A stretch of DNA of 64,000 nucleotides from an uncultured Clostridia bacterium (GCA_934130285.1 CAKOXT010000001.1:372001-436000); one strand, 5' to 3'; counted from the stretch's first letter, positions 1 to 9,274 are shown. Translations and numbers: made by a program. Notes: generated by a model not told the origin, from the letters alone.

Positions 1-165
1 TTCTACTGTTGATGTTTTATAAATCTGATCACCAAATTGAATCTTAGTTTTTTTGCTTTCTTGAGCCATTAAGATTAATAGTACAACTAAGACAACTGCA
101 AAAATTATTACTGTTACTATTATTCCCATTAGTAACATCTTTTTCTTTTGATTTGTTTCGTCCAT
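1..165 (-). CDS. Partial single-pass membrane protein, N-terminus only
   Basis: The first 55 codons of a minus-strand gene run off the left edge of the window. The start ATG (complement of 163-165) is preceded by a strong AGGAGG ribosome binding site, 17 bases after the tgt stop, so it is the next gene of the tgt operon. The N-terminus is short, charged and cytoplasm-like (MDETNQKKK), followed by one hydrophobic segment at about residues 10-33, then the start of a polar domain. Position after tgt suggests YajC, but the sequence does not look like YajC to me. Function unknown. Confidence 0.75.
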   Translation of the reverse strand, partial: MDETNQKKKMLLMGIIVTVIIFAVVLVVLLILMAQESKKTKIQFGDQIYKTSTVE

Positions 166-182
166 TTCTTAGATTCTTCCTC

Positions 183-1322
183 CTATTTTATATAACCATA
201 TTTACGATAGAATTCATCTCTGAAGCTTCCTAAGTTATCATTTTCTATTTCAATTCTAACCTTATCCATTAAGTTAGTCAAGAATTTTATATTATGAATT
301 GAAAGCAATCTTATTCCTAAAATTTCATTTGCTTTTATTAAGTGTCTTATGTAGGCTCTAGTGTAATTTTTACATGCATAGCAGTCACATTCTGGGTCTA
401 ATGGAGTAAAATCATGTTCGTATGTTGCATTTCTTACAACAAGCTTTCCATGTGACGTTAAAGCTGTTCCGTGTCTTGCTATTCTTGTTGGTAGAACACA
501 GTCACACATATCTATTCCAGCTATTGCTGCTTCTATTAAATAATCAGGTGTTCCAACTCCCATAAGATATCTAGGTTTGTCTTTTGGCATTAGTGGTGCT
601 GTATACTGTAATATTTCTATGAATTTTTCTTTTGGTTCTCCAACACTTATTCCACCAATAGCATATCCAGGGAAATCTAATTCTATTAAATCTTCTGCAC
701 TTTTCTTTCTTAGGTCTTCATAAAATCCACCCTGAATAATCCCAAATAATCCTTGATCTTCAGGCCTTTTGTGAGCTTCTTTACATCTTTTAGCCCAACG
801 AGTTGTTCTTTCCATAGATTTCTTTGTATATTCATATGTTGATGGATATGGACAACATTCATCAAATGCCATCATAATATCTGAACCTAACGCATTTTCT
901 ACTTCCATTGCTTTTTCAGGAGATAAGAATTTTTTACTTCCATCTAAATGTGATTGAAATTCTACTCCTTCTTCTGTTATCTTTCTCAATTTTCCTAAAC
1001 TAAATACTTGAAAACCGCCACTATCAGTTAATATTGGTCTGTCCCAATGCATAAAGTTATGTAATCCTCCTGCTTCTTTTACAAGTTCATGACCAGGTCT
1101 CAAAAACAAATGATATGTATTTGATAATATTATTTGAGCATTGACCTCTTTTAATTCTTCTGGGGTCATAGATTTTACTGTAGCCTGTGTTCCTACTGGC
1201 ATAAACACTGGCGTTTGGATATCTCCATGAGGTGTATGGATTACTCCTCTTCTTGCTCCTGTTTGCTTACATTCATGTAATAATTCATAAGTTATGGCTT
1301 GCTTTTTTTCCACTTTATTCAT
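183..1322 (-). CDS. tgt: Queuine/preQ1 tRNA-guanine transglycosylase (Tgt)
   Basis: This enzyme exchanges guanine 34 in the anticodon of GUN-decoding tRNAs for preQ1, the committed step of queuosine synthesis. The 379 residues match the usual bacterial length. Visible signatures are the substrate pocket DSGGFQVFSLG near residue 100, the GGISVGEP loop, the catalytic-Asp region DMCDCVLPTRIARHGT and the C-terminal zinc site CDCYAC followed by a His (ARAYIRHL-type context). It lies two genes downstream of queA, the next enzyme of the same pathway, and is probably co-transcribed with it. Assignment is secure. Confidence 0.97.
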   Translation of the reverse strand: MNKVEKKQAITYELLHECKQTGARRGVIHTPHGDIQTPVFMPVGTQATVKSMTPEELKEVNAQIILSNTYHLFLRPGHELVKEAGGLHNFMHWDRPILTDSGGFQVFSLGKLRKITEEGVEFQSHLDGSKKFLSPEKAMEVENALGSDIMMAFDECCPYPSTYEYTKKSMERTTRWAKRCKEAHKRPEDQGLFGIIQGGFYEDLRKKSAEDLIELDFPGYAIGGISVGEPKEKFIEILQYTAPLMPKDKPRYLMGVGTPDYLIEAAIAGIDMCDCVLPTRIARHGTALTSHGKLVVRNATYEHDFTPLDPECDCYACKNYTRAYIRHLIKANEILGIRLLSIHNIKFLTNLMDKVRIEIENDNLGSFRDEFYRKYGYIK

Positions 1323-1336
1323 CCTTTCTAAGTTTT

Positions 1337-2803
1337 TTAAATTTCTCTATCTGATTCCACATTTCTTGTTTTATCTATTGTATCTTTCCTTTCAACTACT
1401 GTTTGTGCTATTTGTGGTTCTATTTTTACTTTTATTCTTTCGTCAAAATCACTTTCTTTTGGCATTATCTTTTGTTGTATTGCTTGCTGAAATTCTTCTC
1501 TTCGCTCTCCAAATGATTTTTTTACGCCATATTTTAATACAGGTCTCTTAAATGCATCATATGTAATATCTATTTTTTTAAGTTTTACTTCTTTTTTGCC
1601 ATTTCCTATAACTTTATCTGCATTTTGCGAATCAGGTAAAGCTAGTACTCCTGTATGACGTGATTTTTCACCCAGAAAAATCAATTTTAATTTTCTCCAT
1701 GCTCTTTGTTCTTTGGCTGATAGATTTTCCATATCAGCATATCCATTTGCTTTATCATATAATTCTTCAAAATTAAAATGTTTATCTGTCAATCTAAATG
1801 TTATTTTTTCTATTGGCTTAGAAAAAGTTTTTATTTCTTCTTTTGCAGCCTCTCTCTGAACCCTGTATAAAGCTAAAATATCACTTAATTTATTGTTTTC
1901 AGCATTAGTATACCTTCCGCTGTCTTTTTTATATGATATTATCGCATTTTTTCTGGCTTCGATTGATGCTTTTGCCATTTTTTTAAGATCTGTAAAGTTC
2001 CTAAATCCTATTTTTTCATATAACAAATTGGTTCTTTGCTCATTAGGATAAAATCTTGAAATTACATTGCCTAGTCTTCCTCTATGTAATGCATCAGGTG
2101 ATTTTCCCATTCTTTCTAATGAATTCTCTGCAATTCCAACTATTTTTTGAACAGCAGGTCCAAATTTTTCATAAATCTCATTTCTATATATCATTGATTC
2201 TCTTGAACATATTTTCAAATATCCTAAATTCTCCAATGCTTGTAGCATTGTCAAATTATTACTGTGTGTTACTGTAGAAATCTTTTGATCATACACTTTA
2301 GTTCCATCATCTTCTTGCATCAATGGTTTTGTTCTCTCAAAATTTATCTTATATCTTTCAAACCCAACTAATGATTGCAATGACATTACTGAACTTTTCT
2401 GCATTGGATTCAGTCCCTTCAGGTATGAAGGAACTTGAGTAGGATCTTGAAATAGCATTATTTCGCCTGTTCTCTTATTTTTTTTGTAACCAAAAGCTAT
2501 ACCAGGTTCTCCTCTAATTACACTTTCACCTGCGGTTTTTACCAATCCATATGTACCTATTCCTATTGATGTTACTGCCATTACAGCACTTGTAATGGCA
2601 GTTGTAGGAACTGCTGTTGCTCCTACAATTCCAAATAATCCAGCTGTTGCAAGTGCTGCATGTCCACTAAGTTTGGCATAATGTTTTAAAGTGTCTAGCG
2701 TTGTTGGAACTCTGTCTGTTACTTTTTTCGCTAGGCTTTTTTCTTTTACAGGAACAAGCGATAAATTATTTTCTTTATAGATATTTTCTTTTTTATCTTC
2801 CAT
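1337..2803 (-). CDS. Hypothetical protein with a central hydrophobic pair of segments
   Basis: I do not recognise this 488-residue protein. A charged N-terminus (residues 1-45) is followed by an alanine/glycine/threonine-rich hydrophobic stretch at about residues 46-92, which could form two membrane helices or a hairpin. The rest (about 110-488) is soluble, lysine-rich and mostly helical in appearance, with no catalytic motif I can name. It sits between queA (24 bases upstream) and tgt (14 bases downstream) on the same strand, so it belongs to the queuosine operon, but nothing in the sequence ties it to tRNA modification. Confidence 0.8.
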   Translation of the reverse strand: MEDKKENIYKENNLSLVPVKEKSLAKKVTDRVPTTLDTLKHYAKLSGHAALATAGLFGIVGATAVPTTAITSAVMAVTSIGIGTYGLVKTAGESVIRGEPGIAFGYKKNKRTGEIMLFQDPTQVPSYLKGLNPMQKSSVMSLQSLVGFERYKINFERTKPLMQEDDGTKVYDQKISTVTHSNNLTMLQALENLGYLKICSRESMIYRNEIYEKFGPAVQKIVGIAENSLERMGKSPDALHRGRLGNVISRFYPNEQRTNLLYEKIGFRNFTDLKKMAKASIEARKNAIISYKKDSGRYTNAENNKLSDILALYRVQREAAKEEIKTFSKPIEKITFRLTDKHFNFEELYDKANGYADMENLSAKEQRAWRKLKLIFLGEKSRHTGVLALPDSQNADKVIGNGKKEVKLKKIDITYDAFKRPVLKYGVKKSFGERREEFQQAIQQKIMPKESDFDERIKVKIEPQIAQTVVERKDTIDKTRNVESDREI

Positions 2804-2827
2804 AAAATATCCTTCTTTTGTATCTTT

Positions 2828-3850
2828 TTATTTTATAAACATTGCGTCTCCAAAGCTGAAGAATCTATACTTTTCTTTTACCGCTTCATTATATGCCTTT
2901 AATATTGTATCTCTATCTGATAATGCAGAAACTAACATTAATAATGTAGATTGTGGTAAATGGAAATTTGTAATTAAACAATCTATACATTTGAATTTAT
3001 ATCCTGGGTATATGAAAATATTTGTATCTCCTTCTGTTTCTTTTACCAATCCATTCTCGTCTGCAACTGTTTCTAGTACTCTACATGATGTTGTTCCAAC
3101 AGAAATAATTCTCTTTCCAGCTTTTTTAGCTTTATTAATTTTTTCTGCATCTTCTGCTTTTATGTAGTAATGTTCTGTATGCATATCATGTTTTTCAACT
3201 TCATCTTCTTTAACTGGTCTGAAAGTACCAATTCCAACATGTAAAGTTACATTGGCTATTTCTACACCTTTTTCTTTTATTTGCTCTAATAATTCATTTG
3301 TAAAATGTAGTCCTGCTGTTGGTGCAGCTGCAGAACCATCATATTTTGCGTATACTGTTTGATATCTATCTTTTTCTTTTAAAGATTCATGAATATAAGG
3401 TGGTAATGGCATTAATCCTATCTCATCTAATATTTCATTGAATATTCCATTGTAATAAAATTTTACTTTTCTTGTTCCACCTGGAAGGATATCTAAAATT
3501 TCTGCTGTAAGTCTTCCATCACCAAATTGTACTTTTGTTCCTATGTGCAATTTATTTCCTGGTCTTACTATTGATTCCCATATGTCGCCTTCAATGTTAT
3601 TTAAAAGTAGAAATTCTACATTTGCTCCAGTTTCTTTTTTTCCATATAATCTTGCTGGTATTACTTTTGTGTTATTTCTAACTAAACAGTCACCTGGTTC
3701 TAGATAATCTATTATATCTTTAAAAACCTTGTGTTCAAATGTTTTAGTATTTCTATCTAATATTAATAATCTTGATTCATCTCTATGTTTGATTGGTACT
3801 TGTGCTATTAGTTCTTCTGGTAAATTGTAATTAAAATCTGATACTTTCAC
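2828..3850 (-). CDS. queA: S-adenosylmethionine:tRNA ribosyltransferase-isomerase (QueA)
   Basis: QueA transfers and isomerises the ribosyl group of S-adenosylmethionine onto preQ1-tRNA to make epoxyqueuosine. The 340 residues match the family length. Conserved blocks include the N-terminal FNYNLPEELIAQVP, the RDESRLLILDR strand, YAKYDGSAAAPTAGLHFT in the middle and TNFHLPQSTLLMLVSA near the C-terminus. It is followed by the unknown 488-residue gene and tgt, giving two consecutive queuosine enzymes in one operon. metK, which makes its cosubstrate, lies elsewhere in this window (36370-37479). Confidence 0.97.
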   Translation of the reverse strand: MKVSDFNYNLPEELIAQVPIKHRDESRLLILDRNTKTFEHKVFKDIIDYLEPGDCLVRNNTKVIPARLYGKKETGANVEFLLLNNIEGDIWESIVRPGNKLHIGTKVQFGDGRLTAEILDILPGGTRKVKFYYNGIFNEILDEIGLMPLPPYIHESLKEKDRYQTVYAKYDGSAAAPTAGLHFTNELLEQIKEKGVEIANVTLHVGIGTFRPVKEDEVEKHDMHTEHYYIKAEDAEKINKAKKAGKRIISVGTTSCRVLETVADENGLVKETEGDTNIFIYPGYKFKCIDCLITNFHLPQSTLLMLVSALSDRDTILKAYNEAVKEKYRFFSFGDAMFIK

Positions 3851-3868
3851 TTATTCCATCCTCTTTCC

Positions 3869-5233
3869 TTAATCACTTGTTATTGTTACATAATTTGTTT
3901 GGTTTATTTCTGAATCATCTTTGCTTGATAATATTTGCTTAAAGTTTCCTATAATCTGTCCAATTGCTTCGAATGGATTTTTAGGTTCTTTTTCAAATTC
4001 AATCTCTTCAGAAATTGTAAAATCGCTCTCTTGTACTGGTTTAGTTTGATATACGATCGGTGCTAATCCTGCTTTTCCGCTTGATGAATTTATATTGCAA
4101 CTCATATAATCTTTATACCATTCTTCCAAACCATTTTTATCTTTTGATTCATAACCATATTTTTCATTGTCATGTAATGCTGGGAATGTATATCCTTTTT
4201 CTGATAAATTTCTCTCTAATGAGTGAAGAAATTCATGAACAAATACTTCCTCTGGGAACGTATCATTCTTTATATTATATTTATACATTGTGCTCTTCTT
4301 CAAATCATTTGGCATTCTAATGTTTGAAAATCCAATTGAATCATATCTCATACTTCCTAGTCCAATCCAATCATTTACAGGAATTCCGCTTATAGAATTT
4401 CCCATTCTAATTCCTACAAAAATATGATCATATTCTTCATCTTTTATGTATTTATCAATTAATGACTTAACATCTTTTGGCGCAACATAATAGTAATTTT
4501 CTTCATCATAAGATAATGATGTTAATGGCTCTTTTATTTCAATTGTACTATATGATACTGTCATTTGACCTTCAGAAAATTCTTCTGTTGTTTCTGCAAA
4601 TCTTTCAAGGTTTCTTTTTAATAAATCTTTATCTTCTTGTGTTAGGGAATAACTATATGTACTACCTTCTAAGTTAACATCAATATTATCAATTAAGAAA
4701 CATACTACATTCCAGTTTTTATCTGTATCTTTTATACCTTTTTCTACGTGTATATCTGAGAACCATACTTTTCCTTTAGAGTATCCTTCGCATCCTCCTA
4801 ATCTAAAAGAAACATCAAGAGTGTCTGAATCTTTACTGTCAACTAGCAATGTGACTTTCTGCCAGTCATTTGTTCCTTGTAAAGGAAGAGTTTGATCTGC
4901 AGTTCCCATTATGCTTATGCAAGCTCCGGCAGTTTCTGGTTTATCACTTTCTACATTTTCTGTTTTTACCATACAAGTTATTTTATATGGCGTGTTTTTT
5001 TCTACATTAATTTTTTTGAAAAATAATGCATCATTATATTCTTTACTCTCTATACAATAACTTTTAGAACTATTGTATTTTACAGTGTCATCTCTGTAAT
5101 ATGATGTTTCACCTTTTTTCTCATTTGCTTTTATAAAATCATTGAAATAATACTTATTGTATACATGCATTATTACTAATAACAAACCAATAAATATTAT
5201 TAATGTGAATAATCTTGATAACCATTTTTTCAT
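3869..5233 (-). CDS. Membrane-anchored putative zinc metallopeptidase with a lectin-like N-domain
   Basis: A 454-residue extracytoplasmic protein. Residues 7-27 form an uncleaved signal anchor. Residues about 40-170 resemble a jelly-roll carbohydrate-binding module (strand-rich, ending in the KVWFSDIHVEKG pattern typical of such domains). Residues about 175-400 contain FVHEFLHSLERN, an HExxH zinc-peptidase motif at 333-337, with a His and Glu residues 17-25 positions downstream as candidate third ligands. The coaE stop overlaps its start by four bases (ATGA), so the two genes are translationally coupled. Specific substrate and family are unknown; the peptidase call rests on the HExxH motif alone. 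Confidence 0.7.
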   Translation of the reverse strand: MKKWLSRLFTLIIFIGLLLVIMHVYNKYYFNDFIKANEKKGETSYYRDDTVKYNSSKSYCIESKEYNDALFFKKINVEKNTPYKITCMVKTENVESDKPETAGACISIMGTADQTLPLQGTNDWQKVTLLVDSKDSDTLDVSFRLGGCEGYSKGKVWFSDIHVEKGIKDTDKNWNVVCFLIDNIDVNLEGSTYSYSLTQEDKDLLKRNLERFAETTEEFSEGQMTVSYSTIEIKEPLTSLSYDEENYYYVAPKDVKSLIDKYIKDEEYDHIFVGIRMGNSISGIPVNDWIGLGSMRYDSIGFSNIRMPNDLKKSTMYKYNIKNDTFPEEVFVHEFLHSLERNLSEKGYTFPALHDNEKYGYESKDKNGLEEWYKDYMSCNINSSSGKAGLAPIVYQTKPVQESDFTISEEIEFEKEPKNPFEAIGQIIGNFKQILSSKDDSEINQTNYVTITSD

Positions 5234-5823
5234 ATCTTTTCTATTATCTCCTTTAGTGAATTACTCAATTTTTCTAAAGTACCATCATTGCGAATTACAA
5301 AATCCGCTTTTTTAGTAAAAAATTCATTATCATTCTGTATTTTTAATCTTTGCATAGCTAGTTCTTCTGATATATTGTCTCTTATGCATATTCTTCTTAT
5401 TTTTTCTTGAGTTTCAGCTACTACAGCTATAACATAATCACATATATTTTCCATTTTTGCTTCATATAATAAAGGTACATCAATTCCAACATATTCGTAT
5501 TTTTTCTGTTCTATTGATAATAATTGCTTTTTTATATCTTCCACTACATATTTAAATGTTAATTTATTTAATGCACGTCTTTTTGACCTGTCTTTATATA
5601 TTATTTCTGCCACTTTTTTTCTTTTTAAGTGTCCATCTTCTCTTACTGCTTCTTTTCCAAACAATTTAACCATTTCTTTGAAATATTCTGTTTCTGTATT
5701 ATTGCTTAAATCTCTTGCAACCTGATCAGCATCAATTATAAAAGCATTATAATTTTCTTTGAATATTTTGCTTATTGTTGTTTTTCCTGAACCAGAAGGT
5801 CCTGTTATTCCTATGACTTTCAT
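5230..5823 (-). CDS. coaE: Dephospho-CoA kinase
   Basis: CoaE phosphorylates the 3'-hydroxyl of dephospho-CoA in the last step of coenzyme A synthesis. The 197 residues are typical. The P-loop is GITGPSGSGKTT at residues 5-16, followed by the IIDADQVARDL substrate-binding segment and the core DVPLLYEAKME and IRRICIRDNIS blocks. It overlaps the downstream metallopeptidase-like gene by four bases and starts 10 bases after rnhA. Housekeeping gene, secure call. Confidence 0.95.
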   Translation of the reverse strand: MKVIGITGPSGSGKTTISKIFKENYNAFIIDADQVARDLSNNTETEYFKEMVKLFGKEAVREDGHLKRKKVAEIIYKDRSKRRALNKLTFKYVVEDIKKQLLSIEQKKYEYVGIDVPLLYEAKMENICDYVIAVVAETQEKIRRICIRDNISEELAMQRLKIQNDNEFFTKKADFVIRNDGTLEKLSNSLKEIIEKI

Positions 5824-5833
5824 TTAAGTCTCC

Positions 5834-6271
5834 TTAATTTAGATTTTTTATTGCATTTCGTGCCAATTCATCACATCTATTATTATACTCATTGTCACTG
5901 TGCCCTTTTACTTTTATAAATTCTACTTTGTGAATTTTGGTGAACTTGTATAGTTCCATCCAAAGTTCTTTATTTTTTACAGGTTTTTTATCAGCTGTTT
6001 TCCAATCATTTCTTTGCCAATTATAAATCCAGCCATTATTAAAAGCATTTACAACATAAGCACTATCGCTATATACTTTTACATTACATTCAAATTTCAA
6101 TAGTTTTAATGCTTCTATAACCGCTGTTATTTCCATTATATTATTTGTTGTATCTGGGTTTCCACCTGATATTTCCTTTTTATTTTCTTTATACATTAAA
6201 ATAGAGCCCCATCCTCCTGGACCAGGATTTCCTGAACAAGCTCCGTCTGTATAAATAGTTACATTCTCCAT
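5834..6271 (-). CDS. rnhA: Ribonuclease HI
   Basis: RNase HI cleaves the RNA strand of RNA-DNA hybrids. The 145-residue protein carries the full acidic active site: the first Asp in YTDGACSGNPGPGGWG, the Glu in NNIMEITAVIEAL, the Asp in VYSDSAYVVNA, and the last Asp in the C-terminal GHSDNEYNNRCDELA segment. It is the first gene of the leftward operon that leads into coaE, queA and tgt, and is divergent from tmcAL. Confidence 0.96.
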   Translation of the reverse strand: MENVTIYTDGACSGNPGPGGWGSILMYKENKKEISGGNPDTTNNIMEITAVIEALKLLKFECNVKVYSDSAYVVNAFNNGWIYNWQRNDWKTADKKPVKNKELWMELYKFTKIHKVEFIKVKGHSDNEYNNRCDELARNAIKNLN

Positions 6272-6336
6272 AATAAAAACCTCTTTTAAATTTTATTAAA
6301 TGCCCTTGGCTTCAATTGCCATATATTGCAATAATA

Positions 6337-6365
6337 TTGCGATTTTATTAGATATATGCTATTAT
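6337..6365 (+). promoter_or_regulatory. Putative sigma-A promoter for tmcAL
   Basis: TTGCGA (6337-6342) and TATTAT (6360-6365) are separated by 17 bases, about 45 bases before the chosen tmcAL start. The region is very AT-rich, so the match could be coincidental. Confidence 0.4.
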
Positions 6366-6409
6366 AACAGTAATTGATTAATTATACAATATTTGAGAGG
6401 AGAAAAATT

Positions 6410-7600
6410 TTGTCTAGTAAACTTTGTATTATATCTGAATATAATCCATTTCATTTTGGACACTTATATCATTTAAACGAATCTATTTCTAAGACAAATG
6501 CTGATTGTAAAATAGCAATTATTTCTGGGAATTTTGTTCAACGAGGTGAGCCAAGTATAATAAATAAATGGGAAAAAGCTAAAGTGGCTTTGGCTGCTGG
6601 GTTTGATTTAGTAATTGAATTACCTACTTTGTATGCAGTTTCAAGTGCTGAAAATTTTGCTAATGGGGCTATTAAAATTGCTAGCCAAATCAGAAGTGAT
6701 TATATTTCTTTTGGAACAGAATCTGGCGATTTAGAAAAGTTAAAAGAATTGTCTTCTCTTATTAATAAAAATGAAAAAAAATATATATCAAAAGTTAAAG
6801 AAAAAATTGCTGAAGGTTTTTCATATCCCAAATCTCAAGAACTTGTTATTAATGAAATGTTTGGTAATGAGTTCTCTGGCATTTGTAAACCTAATAATAT
6901 CTTAGGTCTTGAGTATCTAAAGTCTTTAGCAACTATTTCATCAAATATTATACCTATAACAGTAAAACGTGATTTTGAAAAATCATCTTCATCAGATGTT
7001 CGTGCTCTACTTAGAACTCCTGGATTTGAAACTAAAAGTTTGAAGGATTCTATTCCTGATTTTTCTTATGAAGTTTTGAATGATAATATTGAAAATGGAA
7101 ATGCGGTTCTATCTTTGAAATCATTTGAAAAAGAAATTATATATATTTTAAGAACTATTAATGATGAAAAAATAAAGGATATTCCTGATGTTCCTGATAA
7201 TATGCTTTCTAATTTGAAGAAAGTTGCTTGCTCTACAAACTCTTTAGACGAACTTATTGCTGCTTTAAAAAATAAAAGCATTACTCAAGCAAGAATCCAA
7301 AGAATTTTATTATATGTTTTACTTGGCATCACTAAATCTGATATAGAATTATCAAAAAGAATTATTCCATATGTTAGGGTCCTTGGTATGAGTGAAAATG
7401 GTAAGAAAGCTCTTTCTGATTTTTCTAAAGATGCTGAAGTTATCACTTCTGTTAAGACTTTTGAAAAAAGTTGTAATAATCCTGAATTACTTAGAATGTT
7501 AGAAATTGACAAAAGAGCAACTGATATTTATACGTTGGCGTATGCAAAGGGTTCTGTTGCAAATTTGGATTATACGATGAGGATTCAGAATGGGATTTAG
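6410..7600 (+). CDS. tmcAL: tRNA(Met) cytidine acetate ligase family nucleotidyltransferase (TmcAL/YlbM)
   Basis: TmcAL uses ATP and acetate to acetylate cytidine 34 of elongator tRNA-Met. The N-terminus has the nucleotidyltransferase HIGH-like motif in IISEYNPFHFGH and the SGNFVQRGEPSI block, then SSSDVRALL in the middle and a C-terminal helical domain; about 396 residues, as usual for the family. I place the start at TTG 6410 because GAGAGGAG lies 7 bases upstream; the farther upstream in-frame TTG at 6374 has no binding site. It converges on the RluA-type gene at 7844. Confidence 0.92.
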   Translation: MSSKLCIISEYNPFHFGHLYHLNESISKTNADCKIAIISGNFVQRGEPSIINKWEKAKVALAAGFDLVIELPTLYAVSSAENFANGAIKIASQIRSDYISFGTESGDLEKLKELSSLINKNEKKYISKVKEKIAEGFSYPKSQELVINEMFGNEFSGICKPNNILGLEYLKSLATISSNIIPITVKRDFEKSSSSDVRALLRTPGFETKSLKDSIPDFSYEVLNDNIENGNAVLSLKSFEKEIIYILRTINDEKIKDIPDVPDNMLSNLKKVACSTNSLDELIAALKNKSITQARIQRILLYVLLGITKSDIELSKRIIPYVRVLGMSENGKKALSDFSKDAEVITSVKTFEKSCNNPELLRMLEIDKRATDIYTLAYAKGSVANLDYTMRIQNGI

Positions 7601-7636
7601 AATACTATAAAGCATCTAATTTTAAAAATTATAAAG

Positions 7637-7796
7637 AAAAAAGATTCATATATAAATTTCGAAACACCGCGCAGCGACCAAAGGAACAAAGCAAAGCTTT
7701 GTGACTGCGATTGAAGCAATCTTTTCATATGAAAGAGCCGAAGGCTCATCAAGATTGCGACAGCAAGGTGTAAGAAATTTTTATATGAATCTTTTT
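7637..7796. repeat. Structured intergenic repeat, copy 1 (second copy at 60364-60527)
   Basis: A roughly 110-base core (about 7661-7772) matches the copy at 60389-60502 at about 90% identity. Internal hairpins are visible: ACAAAGC/GCTTTGT with a 3-base loop, GCAATCTT/AAGATTGC enclosing GAGCC/GGCTC, and ACACC/GGTGT closing the core. Loops differ between copies while stems are kept. The core sits inside long outer arms (7637-7660 with 7773-7796, nearly complementary, A-tract and T-tract at the ends) that have no sequence similarity to the arms of copy 2. It lies between the convergent genes tmcAL and the pseudouridine synthase. Either a structured RNA or a small non-autonomous mobile element. 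Confidence 0.85.
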
Positions 7797-7843
7797 TGTG
7801 TATGTAATATTTATGGTTATTGCATTAATTGTTTTCGTTCTGT

Positions 7844-8701
7844 TTATTTTAATATCATTTCTTTTTGATTTAGGTATTCTAATGCTCCGGAGTTGCTTGT
7901 GAAGTCAAATTTCATTTTGTAGTTTTCTAGCATTTGATATTTGCACTTGAATTTCTTATTTATCTCATTTATACCATATTTGCCATCGCCTAAAATTGGA
8001 TGACCTATATGTGCTAGATGTGCTCTTATTTGATGGGTTCTTCCTGTTATAAGTTCAACATCTAATATTGATGTATTATTTCTTTTATCTTCAGATAAAA
8101 CTTTATACTTAGTTAATATCTCCATATATCCCTTTTTAGGAGTATCTGAAATATAAACTAATGATTTTTTGTTATCTTTAAAAAGATACGCTTTTAGTAA
8201 ATCTTCTTTTTTGTTTAATATTCCTATTACTGTGCATCTATAATTTTTCTTTATTTCTTTGTTTTTGAATTTTAAAAGCAATATTTCCAATGCTTCTGGA
8301 TTTTTTGCAAATAAAACTAATCCTGTTGTGTTTCTGTCAATTCTATGACATGGACTTATATATGTATATTTTTTATTTAAAATTTTAGTCAATGAATCTG
8401 CAGTTTTATCTTCTGTAACTACTTCTAATTCCGTAGGTTTGTTTACTATTAAAATATTTTCATCTTCATATATTGTCTCAATGTCATAATTTTTATATAG
8501 TAATTCATCAACAATAAATACTGTAATTGTATCAAATTCATGTACTGTTTTATCTTCATTCACTCTAACATCATTTATTCTTATATCTTTTTTTCTTAAT
8601 GTTTTATAGAATGTTGCTGATGTTAATCCATTGAAATGAGCATACAAAAATGTACTTAATTTTTTATTATTAAATTTTGGTTCTACGATTAGTTTTTGCA
8701 T
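7844..8701 (-). CDS. RluA-family 23S rRNA/tRNA pseudouridine synthase
   Basis: Isomerises uridine to pseudouridine in structured RNA. The 285-residue protein has an N-terminal S4-like RNA-binding region (about 10-75; FLYAHFNGLTSATFYKTLRKKDIRIN), then the catalytic motif HRIDRNTTGLVLFAKN with the essential Asp, and the family C-terminal signature GRTHQIRAHLAHIGHPILGDGKYG. The target nucleotide cannot be read from sequence. A GGAGG site directly precedes the ATG. It follows the membrane gene at 8726-9274 by 24 bases. Confidence 0.93.
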   Translation of the reverse strand: MQKLIVEPKFNNKKLSTFLYAHFNGLTSATFYKTLRKKDIRINDVRVNEDKTVHEFDTITVFIVDELLYKNYDIETIYEDENILIVNKPTELEVVTEDKTADSLTKILNKKYTYISPCHRIDRNTTGLVLFAKNPEALEILLLKFKNKEIKKNYRCTVIGILNKKEDLLKAYLFKDNKKSLVYISDTPKKGYMEILTKYKVLSEDKRNNTSILDVELITGRTHQIRAHLAHIGHPILGDGKYGINEINKKFKCKYQMLENYKMKFDFTSNSGALEYLNQKEMILK

Positions 8702-8725
8702 GGTTCCTCCATTTTAAGGTAGTTA

Positions 8726-9274
8726 TTATTTTTCAAATATACTTAATATTTTTGATACTGCATAGATTATATCTGTACATTTTGTTTGTGCAAAACTTTT
8801 GCCTAAAGCTTTTCCTCCAACAGTAATTGATGCAACAAGGGCACTCATTATAAATTGAATATCAAAGCTTAATCCTAAACTTTGTGTGATTTTTACAGTT
8901 AACATGGCACTTATTGCTCCACTAAGTACGCCACATATATCACCAATAACGTCATTACATATATTAGAAACTTTTGGTGCTGATCTAATTAATTTTATAG
9001 CTGTTTTTGCACCTTTCACTTTTTTTGATGCCATTGCATGGAACTCTTCTTCTGTCGCACATGTTATAGCAACACCGACAATATCAAATACAACACCAAC
9101 TAATATAACTGCTATTAATACAATTAAAGCTGGTAATGTTGCTAGTCCATTTATGCTTGTTGTTGACACATATGAAAATGTCATTGAAAGTACAAAGGTT
9201 ATTATAAATATTGTAAAAAACCACTTAATTGCTTCATTTTTAGGATTTTTGTTTTTATCATTCTTTTTCTTCAT
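8726..9274 (-). CDS. Integral membrane protein, DUF21/CorB-like membrane domain only
   Basis: A 182-residue protein with a lysine/asparagine-rich N-terminal tail and about four hydrophobic segments (roughly 17-38, 45-70, 105-128, 133-155). The stretch from about 50 to 115, with a hydrophobic helix followed by a small-residue loop and an Ala/Lys-rich segment, resembles the DUF21 membrane domain of CorB/HlyC-type magnesium exporters, but the CBS domains usually attached to it are absent. That similarity is a weak recollection, not a demonstrated match. An AGAGG ribosome binding site supports the start. Confidence 0.6.
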   Translation of the reverse strand: MKKKNDKNKNPKNEAIKWFFTIFIITFVLSMTFSYVSTTSINGLATLPALIVLIAVILVGVVFDIVGVAITCATEEEFHAMASKKVKGAKTAIKLIRSAPKVSNICNDVIGDICGVLSGAISAMLTVKITQSLGLSFDIQFIMSALVASITVGGKALGKSFAQTKCTDIIYAVSKILSIFEK

